Below are positions 48,801 through 62,450 of a DNA stretch of 64,000 bases, piece after piece. The stretch comes from Mesaphorura yosii (taxonomy: Eukaryota > Arthropoda > Collembola > Poduromorpha > Tullbergiidae). Both the position numbers and the translations under genes were made by a program. Numbering within the stretch: position 1 is the stretch's first letter; the number at the start of each line of letters is the position of its first letter. Below the pieces are notes generated by a model. It ran no database searches. It worked only from the letters and a program-made list of their open reading frames with translations, and was not told where the DNA came from. Location of the stretch: assembly GCA_009869945.1 (NCBI GenBank), contig WIXG01000156.1, forward strand, positions 62,001 to 126,000. Direction: 5' to 3'.

Positions 48801-51800
48801 CGTAAGCGCAAGCAAGCAATTGAATGGACCATAATAATCTCATGAAAAGTGACGAAAAGAATGTCAGGCACTTACCGAGATCCAGATGATGCCCTTCTTC
48901 TTCTAACGATTGCCAACGACGAAGCAGCGGACGAAGACATTTTTAAAATTTTCAAATAATTGGAAGCAGTGAGCAGCCGGTGTCTTGAAATGCGAGAAGA
49001 CTTCCCGTTCTTTGTTGACCACGAAATGTGCCACTTGCTTCACAGCGCGGATAATAACACCAAAAGTTTGGCTGCTAAACTCCAGCGACTAAATCCAAGT
49101 GGGGATTCGTGTTCGGCTTTTTTCTCCAGCACGCAGGCACTCTTTTAATGTTGTTGTTAACTTTTTTCGCTCAAATTCTGATTTTCAACATCTAAATCTT
49201 TTCAGACCACAGACTGCAGGGCCCGTAGGTTAGCGACTTCATAGTTTGTTAAAGTTTTTCATTTTTCACCCATACAACTCGAGCCAAGAAATGTGTTCCT
49301 CGCAATTTTTGTGCTGAATCGCTCGTGGAATTTTGGTTCTGTGTGAAAGATTCCTCCGACTAAAGTTTTCCTTTGTATACTCGTTTTATTTTCTGAATGT
49401 TTTAAGCACAGCGGATGCGAGCACATCAATTTATTCTTGATTCTGAGACTCCAGCTGAAGCTCCTCTGCCGACTTGGAATTCTTTTATGTATGCATATAC
49501 TTCATGGTATGCTTGACTTGTTCACTCGACTTTCTTTCACTTGTATTTTGCCAAATCGTTAGTCGAAATTCTTGAATCTCTATAGATGAAGAAAGGAGAA
49601 AAAGTTCTTAGTGCCGCAGCTCCAGCTTACAGTTACAGCAACAACATCTTCCGCAACTGGTCCTACGACTGACTGACTGGCTACAAAGTCTTTCCTGGCT
49701 CAAAGAAGAGTTGGAAAAAACTTAAAGTGAAACCAACTGGAAGGATCAGAAAACTCGCACTGAATGTAAAACTCTGCGCACTACAGCATGTTCGATCCTC
49801 GCATTCCATATATTCATTAGCCTCTCCGGCTAGTGGGAATACTTTCTTTGAACCATTATAAATGTAAATGTTACAGAATGGCATGAAAAGTTTAAAGTGG
49901 GCATTTGTGAGTGAATTAATTAGGAACGAAGAAGGCGGGCTGGAATGACCGAATTTTGAATACACCATTCTTCCTTCTTTTCTCGCACGAACTCTTTGCT
50001 CGGCAGTTTTTGATGGGCAGGAAAGATTTTTCATAATTTGATTTACATTTTCTTTCGCCATGCCAAAATTAAAGCATCTTATAAATTAATTAGAGTGTCT
50101 GCACTAAAATACCACTTGAGATTATTTTTGCCTTAATTATGCCTCAAAGGAAATTAATGGTGAGGTTTTATGATTTCCTCCAGCACGAACTTGCAAACAG
50201 AAAATCTTAAATTATGGCTCAATAAAAATTTAAAAGACCGGCACTTACCCTTAACTCGTGCTAGCTTGACAAAATGAAGACGCAGGGTTTCAACTTTGGA
50301 AACTTTTGAGGAATTGGACAATATGTCGCTTTGTGTGCTATCGACGCTTGAATCGCTCGTTTGTCAACCTGCGAACATGAAAGGGAAAATGGCATATTAA
50401 GTTGTTCTTAATGAATAAATCAATAACCAGAGAGTTTCCCTCTGTCATAGTAAAAATAATTCAAAAATAATGAATCCTCTTGCTTGAGGTGGCAATATCA
50501 TTTGACGGGTTCATGCTGGGGAATTTCGGGCAGTGGTAATGAATGCTATCGGAAACCTTCGTCGGCGTTTACAATGTCCTTCTAAAACTGGAGATATTTT
50601 ATCCAAGAAAGACAACGAATTACTGATTCAAGTTAATCTGGATCGAATTCTGTGAAAAACTTTACAACTGAGGTGGTAGCCATTTATCCTGCGGCTCTTT
50701 TCGTTTGACGTCAAGCATTCTAATTAATAAATTGATTCAAGTCCAAGACAAAGACTTTTCTTACCTCAACTCAATACAAAACTTGTGCTTATCCAGCAGT
50801 CCTCGCCCGACAGTTCGAAGAAGTAATTAACTGCGATCCGCTTCGGCCGAACCAATTCGATGGAAAAGTACAAGCCGTCTAGTCCCGGAGCATTGAAAAA
50901 CAAGACAAAGATCTTACTTCTGAGAAACTGAACGTAAATCAGCACGGATCAGTTCGTTGTTGCTGAGTCTGCTTTGTGGTCGGGCGAAACCAGATAAGAT
51001 GTCGACCTCCAAGTCCAGAACTTGTACACGCTCCGTAATTTTATGCAAACTGCAAGTTTTACTTTTAAATCTTGTTCTAGTTGACCTTCCCCAACGACAA
51101 AGAATGGGAGTGAGTGAATCGCAAAGTTGTTGAGAATTACCTCCGCTTACAAGGCCCACTAACGCGCACTGTCAGTCATGATACCACTAATTACATAATG
51201 CAGGCAAGTTCATACTTTAAATATTGAATACACGGCTGGAGGAGAACAACGACAAGAAGCGTCTGTATCTATTGCAGATGGGGCGCAGCAGCAACAAAAC
51301 ACTGTCATGTGTACTCCGTGGAAGTCCACGTGAAAGTGAGGAGGAAGCTTGACGGTATGCGAGCTCAGAAGGGAATCCCAACTTTGTCTGGCTTCAACTC
51401 AGAGAGTCGAAACGAGAGTATGGACCGGTCCACCAGACACCGATGCAAGTTGCATCATTCCAGCAAAGGCCAACAAGAGCAAGAGCACCAATGATTCCAT
51501 TGTTACAATTCATTTAACATTTACCGAAAAATCAAGACAGTATCTTCGTAATCTCTCTTCATGTAACGATCTCACAATGAAAATGTAATTGCTCATAATT
51601 TTTAATTGCTAATTACAGAGTCCTAATGGAAAGTCTGTCACAGCATGGGACTCTGCTGACAGCGGGTCTTTTGCACGTACTACTTTTGTCTTCGACTTTT
51701 TGGGTGAGCACAAACTTGCAGATTGCAGCATTCAGTGGCTTTCCAATCCAACACGAACATACAATTGCTAGTCATGTCTGTAATAATGGTTACAACAATT

Positions 51801-52524
51801 TTCTATGGACATAGAAAATAAAAGTATGCACTCATTTAATTTACTTACATTTTTGTGTCATTCCCTGATTACGGCTAGATGGCTTCTAACATCAATGACC
51901 CAATTTGGATCACAATGATTTGAGAAAGACTGCCATGCTTTTAACTTGAAAGAATTATGAATTTGACTGAGAATGTAAGCAGTGGCACAAACTACACAAA
52001 AATGTTTCTGACGAGATTGAGTATTTCTTTATAACCTGACATGTGTTCTCTTCAGTCTTCTCCCAATAAAAAGTAATGAAGCTGAAGTCCAAGTTAGTGC
52101 CAAATGTATTTCCGTTATTTGATGGATGCAGCTTTGTGTGCTGCCAGAGATACCCCAGAAATGAACAATTTAAGGTCTTGTAAACACTGAATACGCAAGG
52201 TTTTTGGAAGCAACCGAACAATATGGGTATTTGATTGCCATAAATTCTGAAATGAATTCCACCAGTAAACTGATTATTTGGGACTGAATGTTGATTTCAT
52301 ACAATTTTCAATAAGTAATGTGTCTTCAGACTTGTTTTCGCTTTGCAGGGATCGAATTAATGCCTGCATTTGTTCCCAATACGTCAAGCGTGGGCCATTC
52401 AACAGTCACATCAAATTTAGCACCCATTTTATAAAAGTATTCCAACCGGGGTATGGATGTTTCATTCTGTTTTTTAGTCGTGAAAGTCAGTTTCTAGCCA
52501 GACTGCACTAGTCACTTGGAAACA
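42845..52524. other. about 10 kb without a supported gene
   Basis: It must contain the 5' UTR exon(s) and promoter of the carboxypeptidase, since an acceptor directly precedes that start codon. Open frames here, the longest about 150 codons, lack family resemblance. Two places look slightly exon-like on the minus strand: about 50270-50370, with an acceptor TTCGCAG and a donor GTAAGTG, and 50914-51159, an open frame. Neither is recognisable. A short GT repeat is at about 42886-42897. Confidence 0.5.
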
Positions 52525-54020
52525 ATGTTACGCATCTGTAGCCTTATTTTTATAGCATTGGCTCTTAACGCTTATTTCGTCCTTTCACTCTCCAACAGGG
52601 ACGATGAGATAGCCGAAAATCAAGTGCCGGTTGACGAGGACGATCACACCAAAAGTGATTCGTCGGAGAACGTCACGCAGATTTTACGGGCCACCGTGTC
52701 AACTAATCCGAACGACATTGACTTCTACCTCTACTACGATAAAAAGTAAAAACGAAACACCTGGAACAATCCTTAAACTTGTAATATGGTTCAATTCTGT
52801 CTAGCAATCCAGACTTTGCGGACAGACTTTTTTTGGGAGACACGAGAAGCGTCAAAACAGCTCACTTTGTGATTGGCAAACCCGTGATATTCGTGACACA
52901 TGGATTTATGTCTAGTTATGATATGCCGGATACTTTGGTGCCTCTTGTCAAAAACGGTGAGAAATGCTCTCCAGGCAAGGTACAAAGTCATAGCTAAAAG
53001 TATAATCTGCAATTCAATCGTTCTGTGCAGCATATCTGCAAATGGACTTTGTGAACATAATTGCGACGGACTGGCGTAGGCTCTCAACAGCTGAAGGCTC
53101 TCTTGCGATATTCACATACTTCACCGTGATGGAAAACGGTGTGCCAATTGTGGGAGAACGAATCTGTAAAATGATCAAATTCTTAATAAAGACTAAAATC
53201 ATTACTGGCCCACAGGATGTAAACATCCAATGTCAACTACTTTGTAACAAAATCCAAACAATTACTAGTTATTGCAATTTCAGGTGCACTTGGTCGGGCA
53301 CAGCTTGGGAGCGCACGCTAGTGGAGTTGCGGGGAATTGTGTCAAGCAAAAGACAGGGAAGCTTGTCAACAGAATTACCGGCTTGGACCCAGCTGGGCCG
53401 TTATATAAATTTGTGAAAGACGACTGCAGGTTGGATGCGTCTGATGGCGCGTTTGTGGACGTGCTTCATACCGACATTGGAATGCTCGGGAGCGATATGA
53501 AACTTGGGACAGTCGACTTCTACGCCAACGGAGGCACAGGACCTGCTCAACCGAATTGCTTAAATTTTACCTTATCGACTCTCGGATCATTATTCAGCGA
53601 AGGTAGGATGGCAAACGCAACTATATTTCTTTGGCTTTTTAATGTAACTCATACCCGGGTTCATTTATCATAGCGGTGACCGGCGTGTGCGCTCACTCGC
53701 GTGCCTACCAGTATTTTGCGAGGTCAATTCTCCGTACGCCGCGTGAATTGTATGGCTGCAGATGCGTTGCTACGATGCCATTGGTCCTTCCGAGCACATG
53801 CTATAGTCCCACCAATATTTGCAATGAAAAAACGCTTTACGGTGAATATGTCCCCAGGACGTAAGTGTCGAATATTCCTTTGGATAAATTTGTTGGAAGT
53901 GATAAAGCGCTACCAACATATTGCAGGGCACAAGGCACCTTCTACATAAACGTGGAGAATGACCTCCCGGGTGTTGGAGTGGATCCTCTGGAGGGGGTCT
54001 CTGCTTCTGTATCCGGCTAA
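52525..54020 (+). CDS. secreted lipase of the pancreatic lipase family
   Basis: An alpha/beta-hydrolase that cleaves acylglycerols or phospholipids. Exons 52525-52745, 52805-52956, 53031-53218, 53284-53602, 53674-53860 and 53927-54020 join in frame to 386 aa, with introns of only 58-75 bp. The ATG at 52525 begins a signal peptide, MLRICSLIFIALALNAYFVL, followed by an acidic linker. Then come FYLYYDKNNPDF, VIFVTHGFMSSYDMPDTLVP (oxyanion strand) and IIATDWRRLS. The nucleophile is Ser194 in VHLVGHSLGAHASG, the acid Asp222 in GLDPAGPLYK, and the base His301 in CAHSRAYQYFARSI. All three are present, so the enzyme is probably active. The protein ends in a short beta strand (GTFYINVENDLPG), without a PLAT domain, like insect and collembolan neutral lipases. 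Substrate cannot be told. Poly(A) signal at 54141-54146. Confidence 0.95.
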
Positions 54021-54082
54021 GCTGAAATTGAAGTAATCTGTGAAACGACGTCCATTATTAATCAGTCAATTGCTAATCCCAG

Positions 54083-54088
54083 TTTATT
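54083..54088 (-). terminator. candidate polyadenylation signal of the receptor gene
   Basis: AATAAA on the minus strand, about 155 bp past the receptor stop at 54243. It lies inside the likely lipase 3' UTR, so the two transcripts would overlap in antisense. Confidence 0.45.
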
Positions 54089-54140
54089 AACATTAGCTCT
54101 GTAACTAACATGTTGATCTTGACTTGGGCTTCCAGCAGTA

Positions 54141-54146
54141 AATAAA
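54141..54146 (+). terminator. polyadenylation signal of the lipase gene
   Basis: AATAAA, 121 bp past the lipase stop codon, within the 222-bp gap to the convergent receptor gene. The receptor gene has its own candidate on the minus strand at 54083-54088, so the two 3' UTRs may overlap. Confidence 0.65.
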
Positions 54147-54242
54147 GTAAAGTGTGAATGTCTAAATCTATCGTTTAGTAATATTCTTGATTTCTTTCGT
54201 TCGTTCGTCGACATCTTGCAGAACAATCATGAAACTCTAGAC

Positions 54243-56188
54243 CTAAACAAAGAACAACCCCCACGTCAACAAACCAAAACACACCGAACCAAGGCAAAAC
54301 GATATCAAAGTCGCGTTGATTGGAATTCTAACTATATGGACATTCATGCGAAGTGTTGCGACAAATAACAGAAAAGAGTCCAAGTCCGCCTGTGAAACTG
54401 ATTGGTAGCCGAATGGTCTCATTCTCGCAAAATGTCCCAAGCCACGTAGTTTCTTGCAAGCTGTTGACAGTTGAGCCGCCTATAAAAATTGAATTTTTGC
54501 ATTTTTTAAATTGCACTCAAAGGCTTGATTATTTATAATCGCAATAGACAGTGGGCCAGTACCTTAAACAACGGGAACCAAACCAGCAGTAACCACAAAA
54601 CCCCACTGAAGGCTGTGGTGGCCAAGTCGTGGTACTCCAGAGTGAATCCTTTGTCCAAGATTAGGGCAGCGGACGAAATGGAGTAAATGGCGTCGAGTAG
54701 TATTAGTGGCCCCAAAGCAGGTCCTAGGTGAGTATTCAGATAAGACACCAGCTTGTCAATCTCACCTATTTCCTGCAAGGAAGCGAAATCTAATGCTCGA
54801 TATCCTAATAGCAAGTTTCAGTTAACTTGAGCAATCATATTTTACCTTCATGCATTCTCCCAACGTGAAGGAGTGATGCTGGATACGAGACTCAATGAGA
54901 GTTAAGTAAGTAGTCAGCAATGAACAGTGAATGCAATAGCTCGTGATGACTGCGACTTGGATTGTGTCTTGCCAAAAGTTCGACATAGTCATGAAGGAGA
55001 GGAGTCCATACTTCCAGATGCGACTTAAAGGAACGTTGAAAAGAAATTCCAAAAGAAAGAGTTTAAAATCATGGAGGACTTACTCTATACTCTTCCAATA
55101 AAGAAAACGTATGTCGTGGAAGGCAATTTGAATAATCTGATTGGCCAGTGACAGAAAGACCCATCCAATGCTGATTGCAACCAGCACTTGCAGGCCTCTG
55201 ACTAACCTCTTTTGAGAGAAATGCGTCAGATGCGTTTGAGCAGCATGGATAAAAACCTTTTTTTTTAGCGAAAAACTGAAATGAGTCCATTAATTGTGTC
55301 ATACTTTGAATATGAAAGCTTGCCCTCTCTAGTAGATTCGGCAATTGCTCATCTTGATTCAGCCGGTACAAGTAAACCACGTAGAGATAGGAACCAAAAT
55401 GAAGGAGATCCGGGAACAGATGAACGTACACTGAATTTCCCTTGCAAGTGTTGCCAAAAATCAAGGTTTCTGTGTCGGCAGCGTCGTAACCGTTAGTTGA
55501 GTTGGATTTCTGATGATTGGTCAAGTTCGGGAACCCGTCCTTGTATGCGAACCCTCGGTCGCGCCTGAAAACATAAGATTAGGACGGATTTCTAAAATAT
55601 CGAATGTAAAAAACTGATAGAATTCTTTTGGCGAACCTGAAGCAGGTGAGAAACTGTAAAACGTAGCCTGACACCAACAACATTGTGACCAACACAACAT
55701 AAATTTTGTTGACGATGATGCTGCACGTACACAAATCAGCCGAGTCATTACACAAGTGCTTGAGTCCAATTATGCCAAGTAATTTTAAGTATGGTTGCAG
55801 AATTCGTTGTTTGCAATATCTCAGAACGCCAGTTATGCTTGATGATTCGTTTGCCTCCAGTTCCCGAATCGTCGTCTGCAAAGAGCCTCTGTCAGTCAAC
55901 TTCTGATAATTGTCAACGACGGTTACTGTCACAGCTTACCTCAGCACTAAAGCTCATGTCTTGCGTATTGACAGAATTTTGACTCTGACCATTGCGAACA
56001 CCCTGAATTGGTTGACGTTCCGAAACAACTGCATGGTCCACTCTTGGCTTATCAATCGGAGCGCTTCCAGTAGGAGGAATTGGCAATGCTGCGATTCCAG
56101 CAGTCGTGTCAGGATTACTAACCGGTAAATTACGTCGTTCACTTCCAGCTAGTACAGCAGTGTCAGCATCAACCTGATTCCTGTCCAT
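54243..56188 (-). CDS. gustatory-receptor-like seven-transmembrane chemoreceptor, frame broken
   Basis: Arthropod gustatory receptors are ligand-gated channels in sensory neurons. Likely exons, high to low: 55940-56188 (tentative), 55637-55888, 55084-55564, 54846-55023, 54563-54772 and 54243-54479. Typical features are the first helix region (YLKLLGIIGLKHL) and KIYVVLVTMLLVSGYVLQFL. Later come GLQVLVAISIGWVFLSLANQ, ITSYCIHCSLLTTYLTLIES, TAFSGVLWLLLVWFPLF and a last helix, ATLISFCLGSVCFGLLTWGL, ending FFV-stop. The exon order and the short final helix at the very C-terminus fit the Gr family, though it is divergent and lacks a textbook TYhxxxxxQF motif. Two faults: a run of nine A (minus strand, 55258-55266) shifts the frame inside exon 3, and the exon 1 and 2 borders chosen do not keep frame. 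So it is either a recent pseudogene or carries an assembly error. Confidence 0.72.
55258..55266 (-). other. nine-base A homopolymer at the receptor frame break
   Basis: On the minus strand the reading frame passes from FFAKKK into a frame continuing FIHAAQTHLTHFSQKRLVRG exactly at this run. Exon 3 is 481 bp, one base more than its two border phases allow. A homopolymer error in the read or a real slip would both explain it. Confidence 0.8.
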
Positions 56189-59100
56189 CCCAAAAACAGA
56201 AACTTAAATCCAGTCCGCATAAAACCGGAGTGGAGGAAGCAGGTGGCACATGGAAGTTGAATTACAAGTTACGCCTAAGTCTGTGGCATTGAAGAAATTA
56301 CTGCAATCAATCTGCATATCTATTGCTGTTAAGAAACTCCTGTGTAGTCTGCGAACTCGTGATAATGGCATGATTGGTTGAAGGTCTTGAGCTTTGTGAA
56401 TTACGTATGTCATTTTTCGGGTCTATAAACCTTATTGCGTGGAATTGATAACGGACCAGCCAATTCGTTTCCGGATTTGCATACTAAAGTTGTCATTACT
56501 TTTGAAGCTATTACAAAGCCCCAGAGGAAAGGTACCTCGAACTCAAGAGAAATTAACTGTCTGTTTCCTATTATTTGCATATTTTAATTACAGTTGTGAG
56601 ATTTCAATTCTGGCTGTCGAATTTCTCTTTAAAAATTGTTTTTAGATTTAATAGCCATCCTTGTGACAGATGAGATATGATAACGCTGATAACTGACCGG
56701 AATAAGTTGTCCATTTTCGTGAATTAAGCCAGCAGCATTTATAAGTAGCATAGAAGAAGCTGGTATTGACAAATTTGAAAGTCTGGCCAAACCAGTTAAC
56801 AAAAATTAAAATTGTCTTCGGTCACATTACAATTTCGCCGTACAATTGTACATCCGTAAGTGATGTAGAGATTCACTTCAAACAAGCTGGGAGTCTTCAC
56901 AGTTTAACAGCATTAGTAATAAACAAGTGTGCAAAGTAAATGCACTGTAGTCAAACAGATCGCAACAAGCTGATGCTGTCATTCATATCACGCCAATTAG
57001 AAAAATGGACACATTTTTAGAAGTGCTGTTGAACATGGCACACATGGCACGAATCACAAGAACATAAGAGCTCAGTTTCGAAGGTGTTTGGGGGATAAAA
57101 GAAGTACCATCGCATCCAGTCAGGCAGAACAATTCTGGGTTGCACTGAGTGAGAGTTGCAGGTTCATAATCTCCATACTCTTCCGATTATTAATTCTTTC
57201 CATTCCCACTGGATATTGCCATATTCGTGACACGTCAGACTCGCATCCAATGTAATTGATACATCGTGCTTATTTTTTGCCTGCCGTTTCTAATTTGTGT
57301 GGGTGACATTTTTACAGCGCGTGCTTATTTAGCGACATGAGACGTAATGACATAACTGCAATGAGCTCAAGTTGACGCTTCTCCAATTTCAATATTTTTG
57401 GGCATTACTCAAATGGCGGTGGGAATGAAGGACAAGGGCAAATGATGAGTCTCATAGCCATTTGACATTGGAACTTGAGTCTTGACAGTGCGCTAAATAT
57501 AATGTCACTCACAAGTGCCTTGATTATGACAACTCTCCGTGCTAGACGAACTACCGCACGGATGCCAAACAGTAAAACACAATTCACGGCCAAACACAAG
57601 CCTACTTACAACTGATTACGTGGTGCTGCTACTCTTGAATTCCTTCTGTACAATTTGGCATTGATTAAGTTTGGTGCTCTGCGCTCATTGCGAACACATT
57701 TGTTTCTTTCAGTTAGAGGAAACGTCGTCAATAATAGTCCTTCCTTGGTGTGCCTTCCTCCAATTTACAACACCCACGGGCACCCCAAATTAATAAACTA
57801 GCTCAACGTCCAAAATGAATATTTGAAACTATGTTCTCCAGTTTCTTAGTTTTTGTTGCATCCTGTCGTAATTCTATAGTTATACAATGTGCCTATCCAA
57901 ATTGACGAGCTAACTCGTTGTATTCAATCGACGAGCAATTGAAGCAGATGTCCATAAAGATCGTTTAAAAGCCTTGTTTGATTTGTTGACACAGTTGTTC
58001 AACGATTCTTTAACGATATTCCTTATTGCTCATACAATACCGTAGTATCCATTATAAATTCGCTTTGTGATGGCTTTACGACCGTGACTGTAATAAGCAT
58101 CTTCGCATCTTATCTGCGCGTATTCACGACACTGGCAACTACCGTAGACAGCTACAGCATCGCATCGCAGATGTCAGTTGCTTTTAACAAAGACGACATC
58201 GGCGACATATGTAAAAATAGTAAAATTATATCACCATGAAATTGACCGAAACAAAATGAGCTAAGCACATTACACCACTCTAATTGTATCGCAACTACTT
58301 GCGTGAAGAACTCTGACGAAAGTAGACAGTAGGACGGTGATGGACATATTTATCAGGCAGAACTAGATTTTACAGCGTTTAAGCAGCTCATATCGGAATT
58401 AAGTGTGTTTGTAGTCCAATGCCACCGACGCGTGCTAACGTTACCGGTAAAATTAGCTCCGACGGAGGACTAGAATTAACGAGAATGAGATATAAAGTGA
58501 AGCCAGGCACGTCAAAATATTGTTAAGCGACTGACGAAATTATCAGTCAGGGTCCAAATTCAAGCCAAGGGGCCATGACACATAAGACGAAGTTAACGAC
58601 TTGAGTCGGATTAGCCCTTATAACCGGCATGATTTAGAATTAACAGCCGCAACGGCTGGGATAAATTGTCATTGGTCACTGACATCGTAATTCTGCCAAC
58701 ATGATTCTGCATTTTCAGTCACTGAGACAATGCAAGCAAGCATTGCTTCTCATTCTTGTTTTATGACTTACAGTTTCCCTATACAATTATCCTAATAACA
58801 ATGCGAAAACGTACAAATGTGAGTAACGGAGCGTTACTGTAATTGCATTGTTTGCAGGATGCAGCCGTTGTCCTTCTCGGTAACCACCAGAATTGTCCCT
58901 TGTAACAAATTGAGATTTAATGCGTGTTGCAAATCTTCCTTGCTCGTTACAAAGGCTACAGAAGTAAAGTTTCGTTCTCGATTGTTTCGGCTTTTGTTGT
59001 TTTCTGTTGATGTCACCGAGAGGAGATCCGCACATTCGTTCCAAATGCAAATCTTCAGGTGAAGTGATCTGCCATTCTTTGTAATCTCTGATGTTTGCAC

Positions 59101-62100
59101 AACGCATTAGCGCGGAAGGGATTCACGCTGTCTGTGTCTTCTCTTCGTCTGTAGTATCTTTATTTATGAGCCCAACTCCTAAGCTGCTTTAGCACCATTC
59201 TATATTAGGTTCTTTACAACTTACATATTCGCATTGCCCGAACAAGATTCAGACGTCACATTTGCTGAATGCTTATTACTGACGACCCAGGTACAAATTA
59301 ATTAATTTATCTGCAACAACGGCAACGGGATCCGGCATTTCACCGCACTGCAGTTCTTAAGAGGGGCATGGGTTTGACTTGAGTCACGGCAATTCAATGG
59401 CACGAACTGTTCCATTGATTTGGCGCTTCTTAGTAATTTTTGGGTTAGCTTACCCCGCCAGCCGTTGCATTGTCTTCGTCCTGCATTGAGTGACGTTGAC
59501 ACTTGAGGTGTTAATTACTTTAATGCAATGTATGAACTTCTGTGTGGCTCAAATGCAATCTTATACTGATCAGTAGCTTAGAGCCTGGAGCATATGTCAT
59601 TCTAATTCAATTTGGTATTGGTATTGGCACAATTAGACGGCGATTTCTTCGGCTGAACTTAAATGACAGCCTTCTTTGTTAGGTTTGCGGTGCCATGATT
59701 TAATACTCGGTCAGGAGACTAATGCCTGAAAATTGAGTACAACAATGACCACGGCTGATGCAAAACCGCAACGACGCAACGTCATGCCGATGCGGTGCAG
59801 GCAGCTCGATGAACTTTTCTTCAATTTATTATGTGTGCATAAAATAATGGCATTATGCATTCGCGTTTCCACGCATCACTCCTTTTCTTGTTACTATTCT
59901 TCCTGAAAGATCGTAAAACCACAGTCTTCCTCTTAATATTACCATAAATGCCGAATGAGGGGAAAAGAACAGATTCGCCATGTGAGGAATGGGCGTTGAC
60001 TTGTGGGCCATAAACTTCACGGCACAATCATAATAATGAATGTATTTAATTTTATAATGCGAAGAAATGACTTTATACGACTTTTTTCTAAATTCTTCTG
60101 CGTCCATTTAATGTTTTCCTCGCCACCAGACGTCGAACAATGCGAGTGCGCTGTTCGTTTATGGTATTGAATTAATAAAAAGAGTCATAATTTCAGAGCA
60201 GATCACTCACACACGTACTCACGTATACAACCGCGCAACGGTTTGTCGTACAAATTAACAAGTTGCAAATTGCAGCTCTTGTGAGACTCAACCTTGCGAA
60301 TCGTACTTAACCCTTCGTGCACGTTAATTATATGCCTGCATTCATGCGTAGCCGTCGCCGTCCATCCCCTTTTCCATCTCTCCATTACACAAATAACGAT
60401 GACAACAACTTAACCTGAGCCATCCGTTTTTATCCCGTTTGCCCGTCCACCCACATGTTTATTTTGTAGTCCATCTTCTCTCTACCCGAACGGATCTCGA
60501 GTACAATTTATGTGCTTTTAGTTGGACGCGCGTTTTTGTTGCCATTTTTCTCTTCTGTGCCATCGTCGTCTATCCTCCTGTTGCTGTTGTTGTTGCCGTG
60601 GGTTACGTGAGAACCTTGTGCATGACAGGCAACGAAAAGCAAAGATGCTTTGATTTTTTGCGTAAATTCACATTCGTATTCGCATTATCATCACCCGTCA
60701 GCTCGAATTGGCAGTGGCTTGTACGATGGACGCCACCGACAACCGACCAAGATTCTTGGTTTGACTTTGGCGTTTAGCGCGACCAAGTCATAAAAATATT
60801 TATTTTCGTGTAAATGCATGAGCAGACAATGCCACAGACACGCTTATTTGTTTGATTCAGGCGTCTCTCGGCACTCTGCTCTCCAAGTCAAAAGACAGTA
60901 TTTTCTTAATTTGGGAGTGTATTTCGCGAATGGTGAATAATGGCACAATACCCGCAATGCAATTATTTGGTTGCACAACGAGGAGCAGACGGCATATTGT
61001 AATGCAAATTCTCGCAACGTTATAAAAAGACTCAAACATAATTTGGTAAATTCTTGTGGGAATTCGCGCAAGAATCCGAGCTCATTTGTGTAGACTACGG
61101 GCTGCTTATCGAATAGGATGTTCCAATGATTGCATCACTGCAGAGAATCTTTTATTTGCGTGTGATACGAATATGAATCATTCGACGATCGATTTACTTT
61201 GAATTATTCGCATTCAAGTTATCACTGCACAAATACAGTTCGCATTCAAAATATCAGCAAAGGCGACGATAGCAATACCAACAATGCAATTTTTGAATGG
61301 ACTCTGTCTCGGTTGCCAATAACATTGGCTGTGAACACGAATGTTGAGCTTGAGCAGGTAAACGTTGGTATTCCTTAATGCATTCATCGTGCGCTAAAAG
61401 GATTCGATGCAATTCGCGATGAGCTTAAAGCAAACATTGAAAAGAGTTTACATGCTTTTTACACATTACACAGTAGCGTCCTTATTATTATCATCTGCTC
61501 AATTTGTACTTACAAAAGGTAAACGAAGAACGCAATTGAGTGTCGTGACAGCTTGTGTGCATAGAGCTGATTTTACTCCTATTATTTACAAAATATCGAA
61601 ACAACGTGCAACTGAAGGCAAAAGCCGCGCAAGCAATGGCAATGGCAACGAGAAGTGGAGTTTGGTATTCAGCTGTGGTAGAGTCAGACATATCACTTCA
61701 AATCTCTCTTGCGTCTGGCCTAGCAGCGCAGCGGCTTGGCACTCACGTCCAAGCTTACTCTTCATTCATACAGATGATCATGAACAAGAAAGATCATCCG
61801 CGCAGAGCAGCCAGAGCAGCAGAAGGGCAGAAAGATCTCCCATGTGAGTGCAGATTGTAATAACACTTTTTTGCTCACTGCCTTTTTAAAGGCAAAGCAA
61901 GAGGTGTGAGTCATCACTACGACAGCGACGGCAAACTTATTAGTCTAATTACACTTTCGTCGCAATTCGCCTTTGGCCTTCCTCTTCACTTTTGGAACAC
62001 ATTCAGACCAGAACTGGGCTCGGAACAGGATACATCTCCACGGAACTCATTTTGATACGTAATTGCAACTGTGCGTCTGCTCCTCGTGCGAACTGAACCG

Positions 62101-62435
62101 GTGCAGTGTGAGCAACAAGTTGATAAAAATTGTTTATTGCTGCGTCTCATCAAGTGCAAGTGCATTTACTGTTTATGTAGCAGAGTGTAGTATATACAGC
62201 AAAAGTCATAAACTCATAAATGTGTCGAATCCGCGGCGTAGATTTCAGAGTGTCTTCATTGTAGTGGTTGCATCAAATTCGCAATCACGCTAAGAACTGA
62301 CTCGGAGAGACGGGAACGGGAAATTATCACGCAACCTATTTTGGAGCTTTAAATGCAGTAAGGATGACGGGTTGAAGTAGAAAAGTAATTAATTAGAGTG
62401 ATGCGCGAGAAAAGTAAACCCCTTCGTGCCACCAC

Positions 62436-62450
62436 AACCGCTGCGCGCGG
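62436..62450. repeat. GC-rich 15-mer, copy 1
   Basis: AACCGCTGCGCGCGG, identical to 63100-63114, in an otherwise AT-rich stretch. It is similar in style to CG-rich transcription factor sites, but no factor can be named with confidence. Confidence 0.5.

Noticed and set aside
50270-51159. Exon-like minus-strand segments with acceptor and donor sequences
   Set aside because: The first segment is closed in two of three phases and the second matches nothing known. They may be 5' UTR exons of the carboxypeptidase, but nothing in the sequence shows this.
61407-61860. Overlapping open frames of 146 and 101 codons
   Set aside because: Two frames open over the same DNA with low-complexity Ala/Arg-rich translation at the end. 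No domain or splice support.
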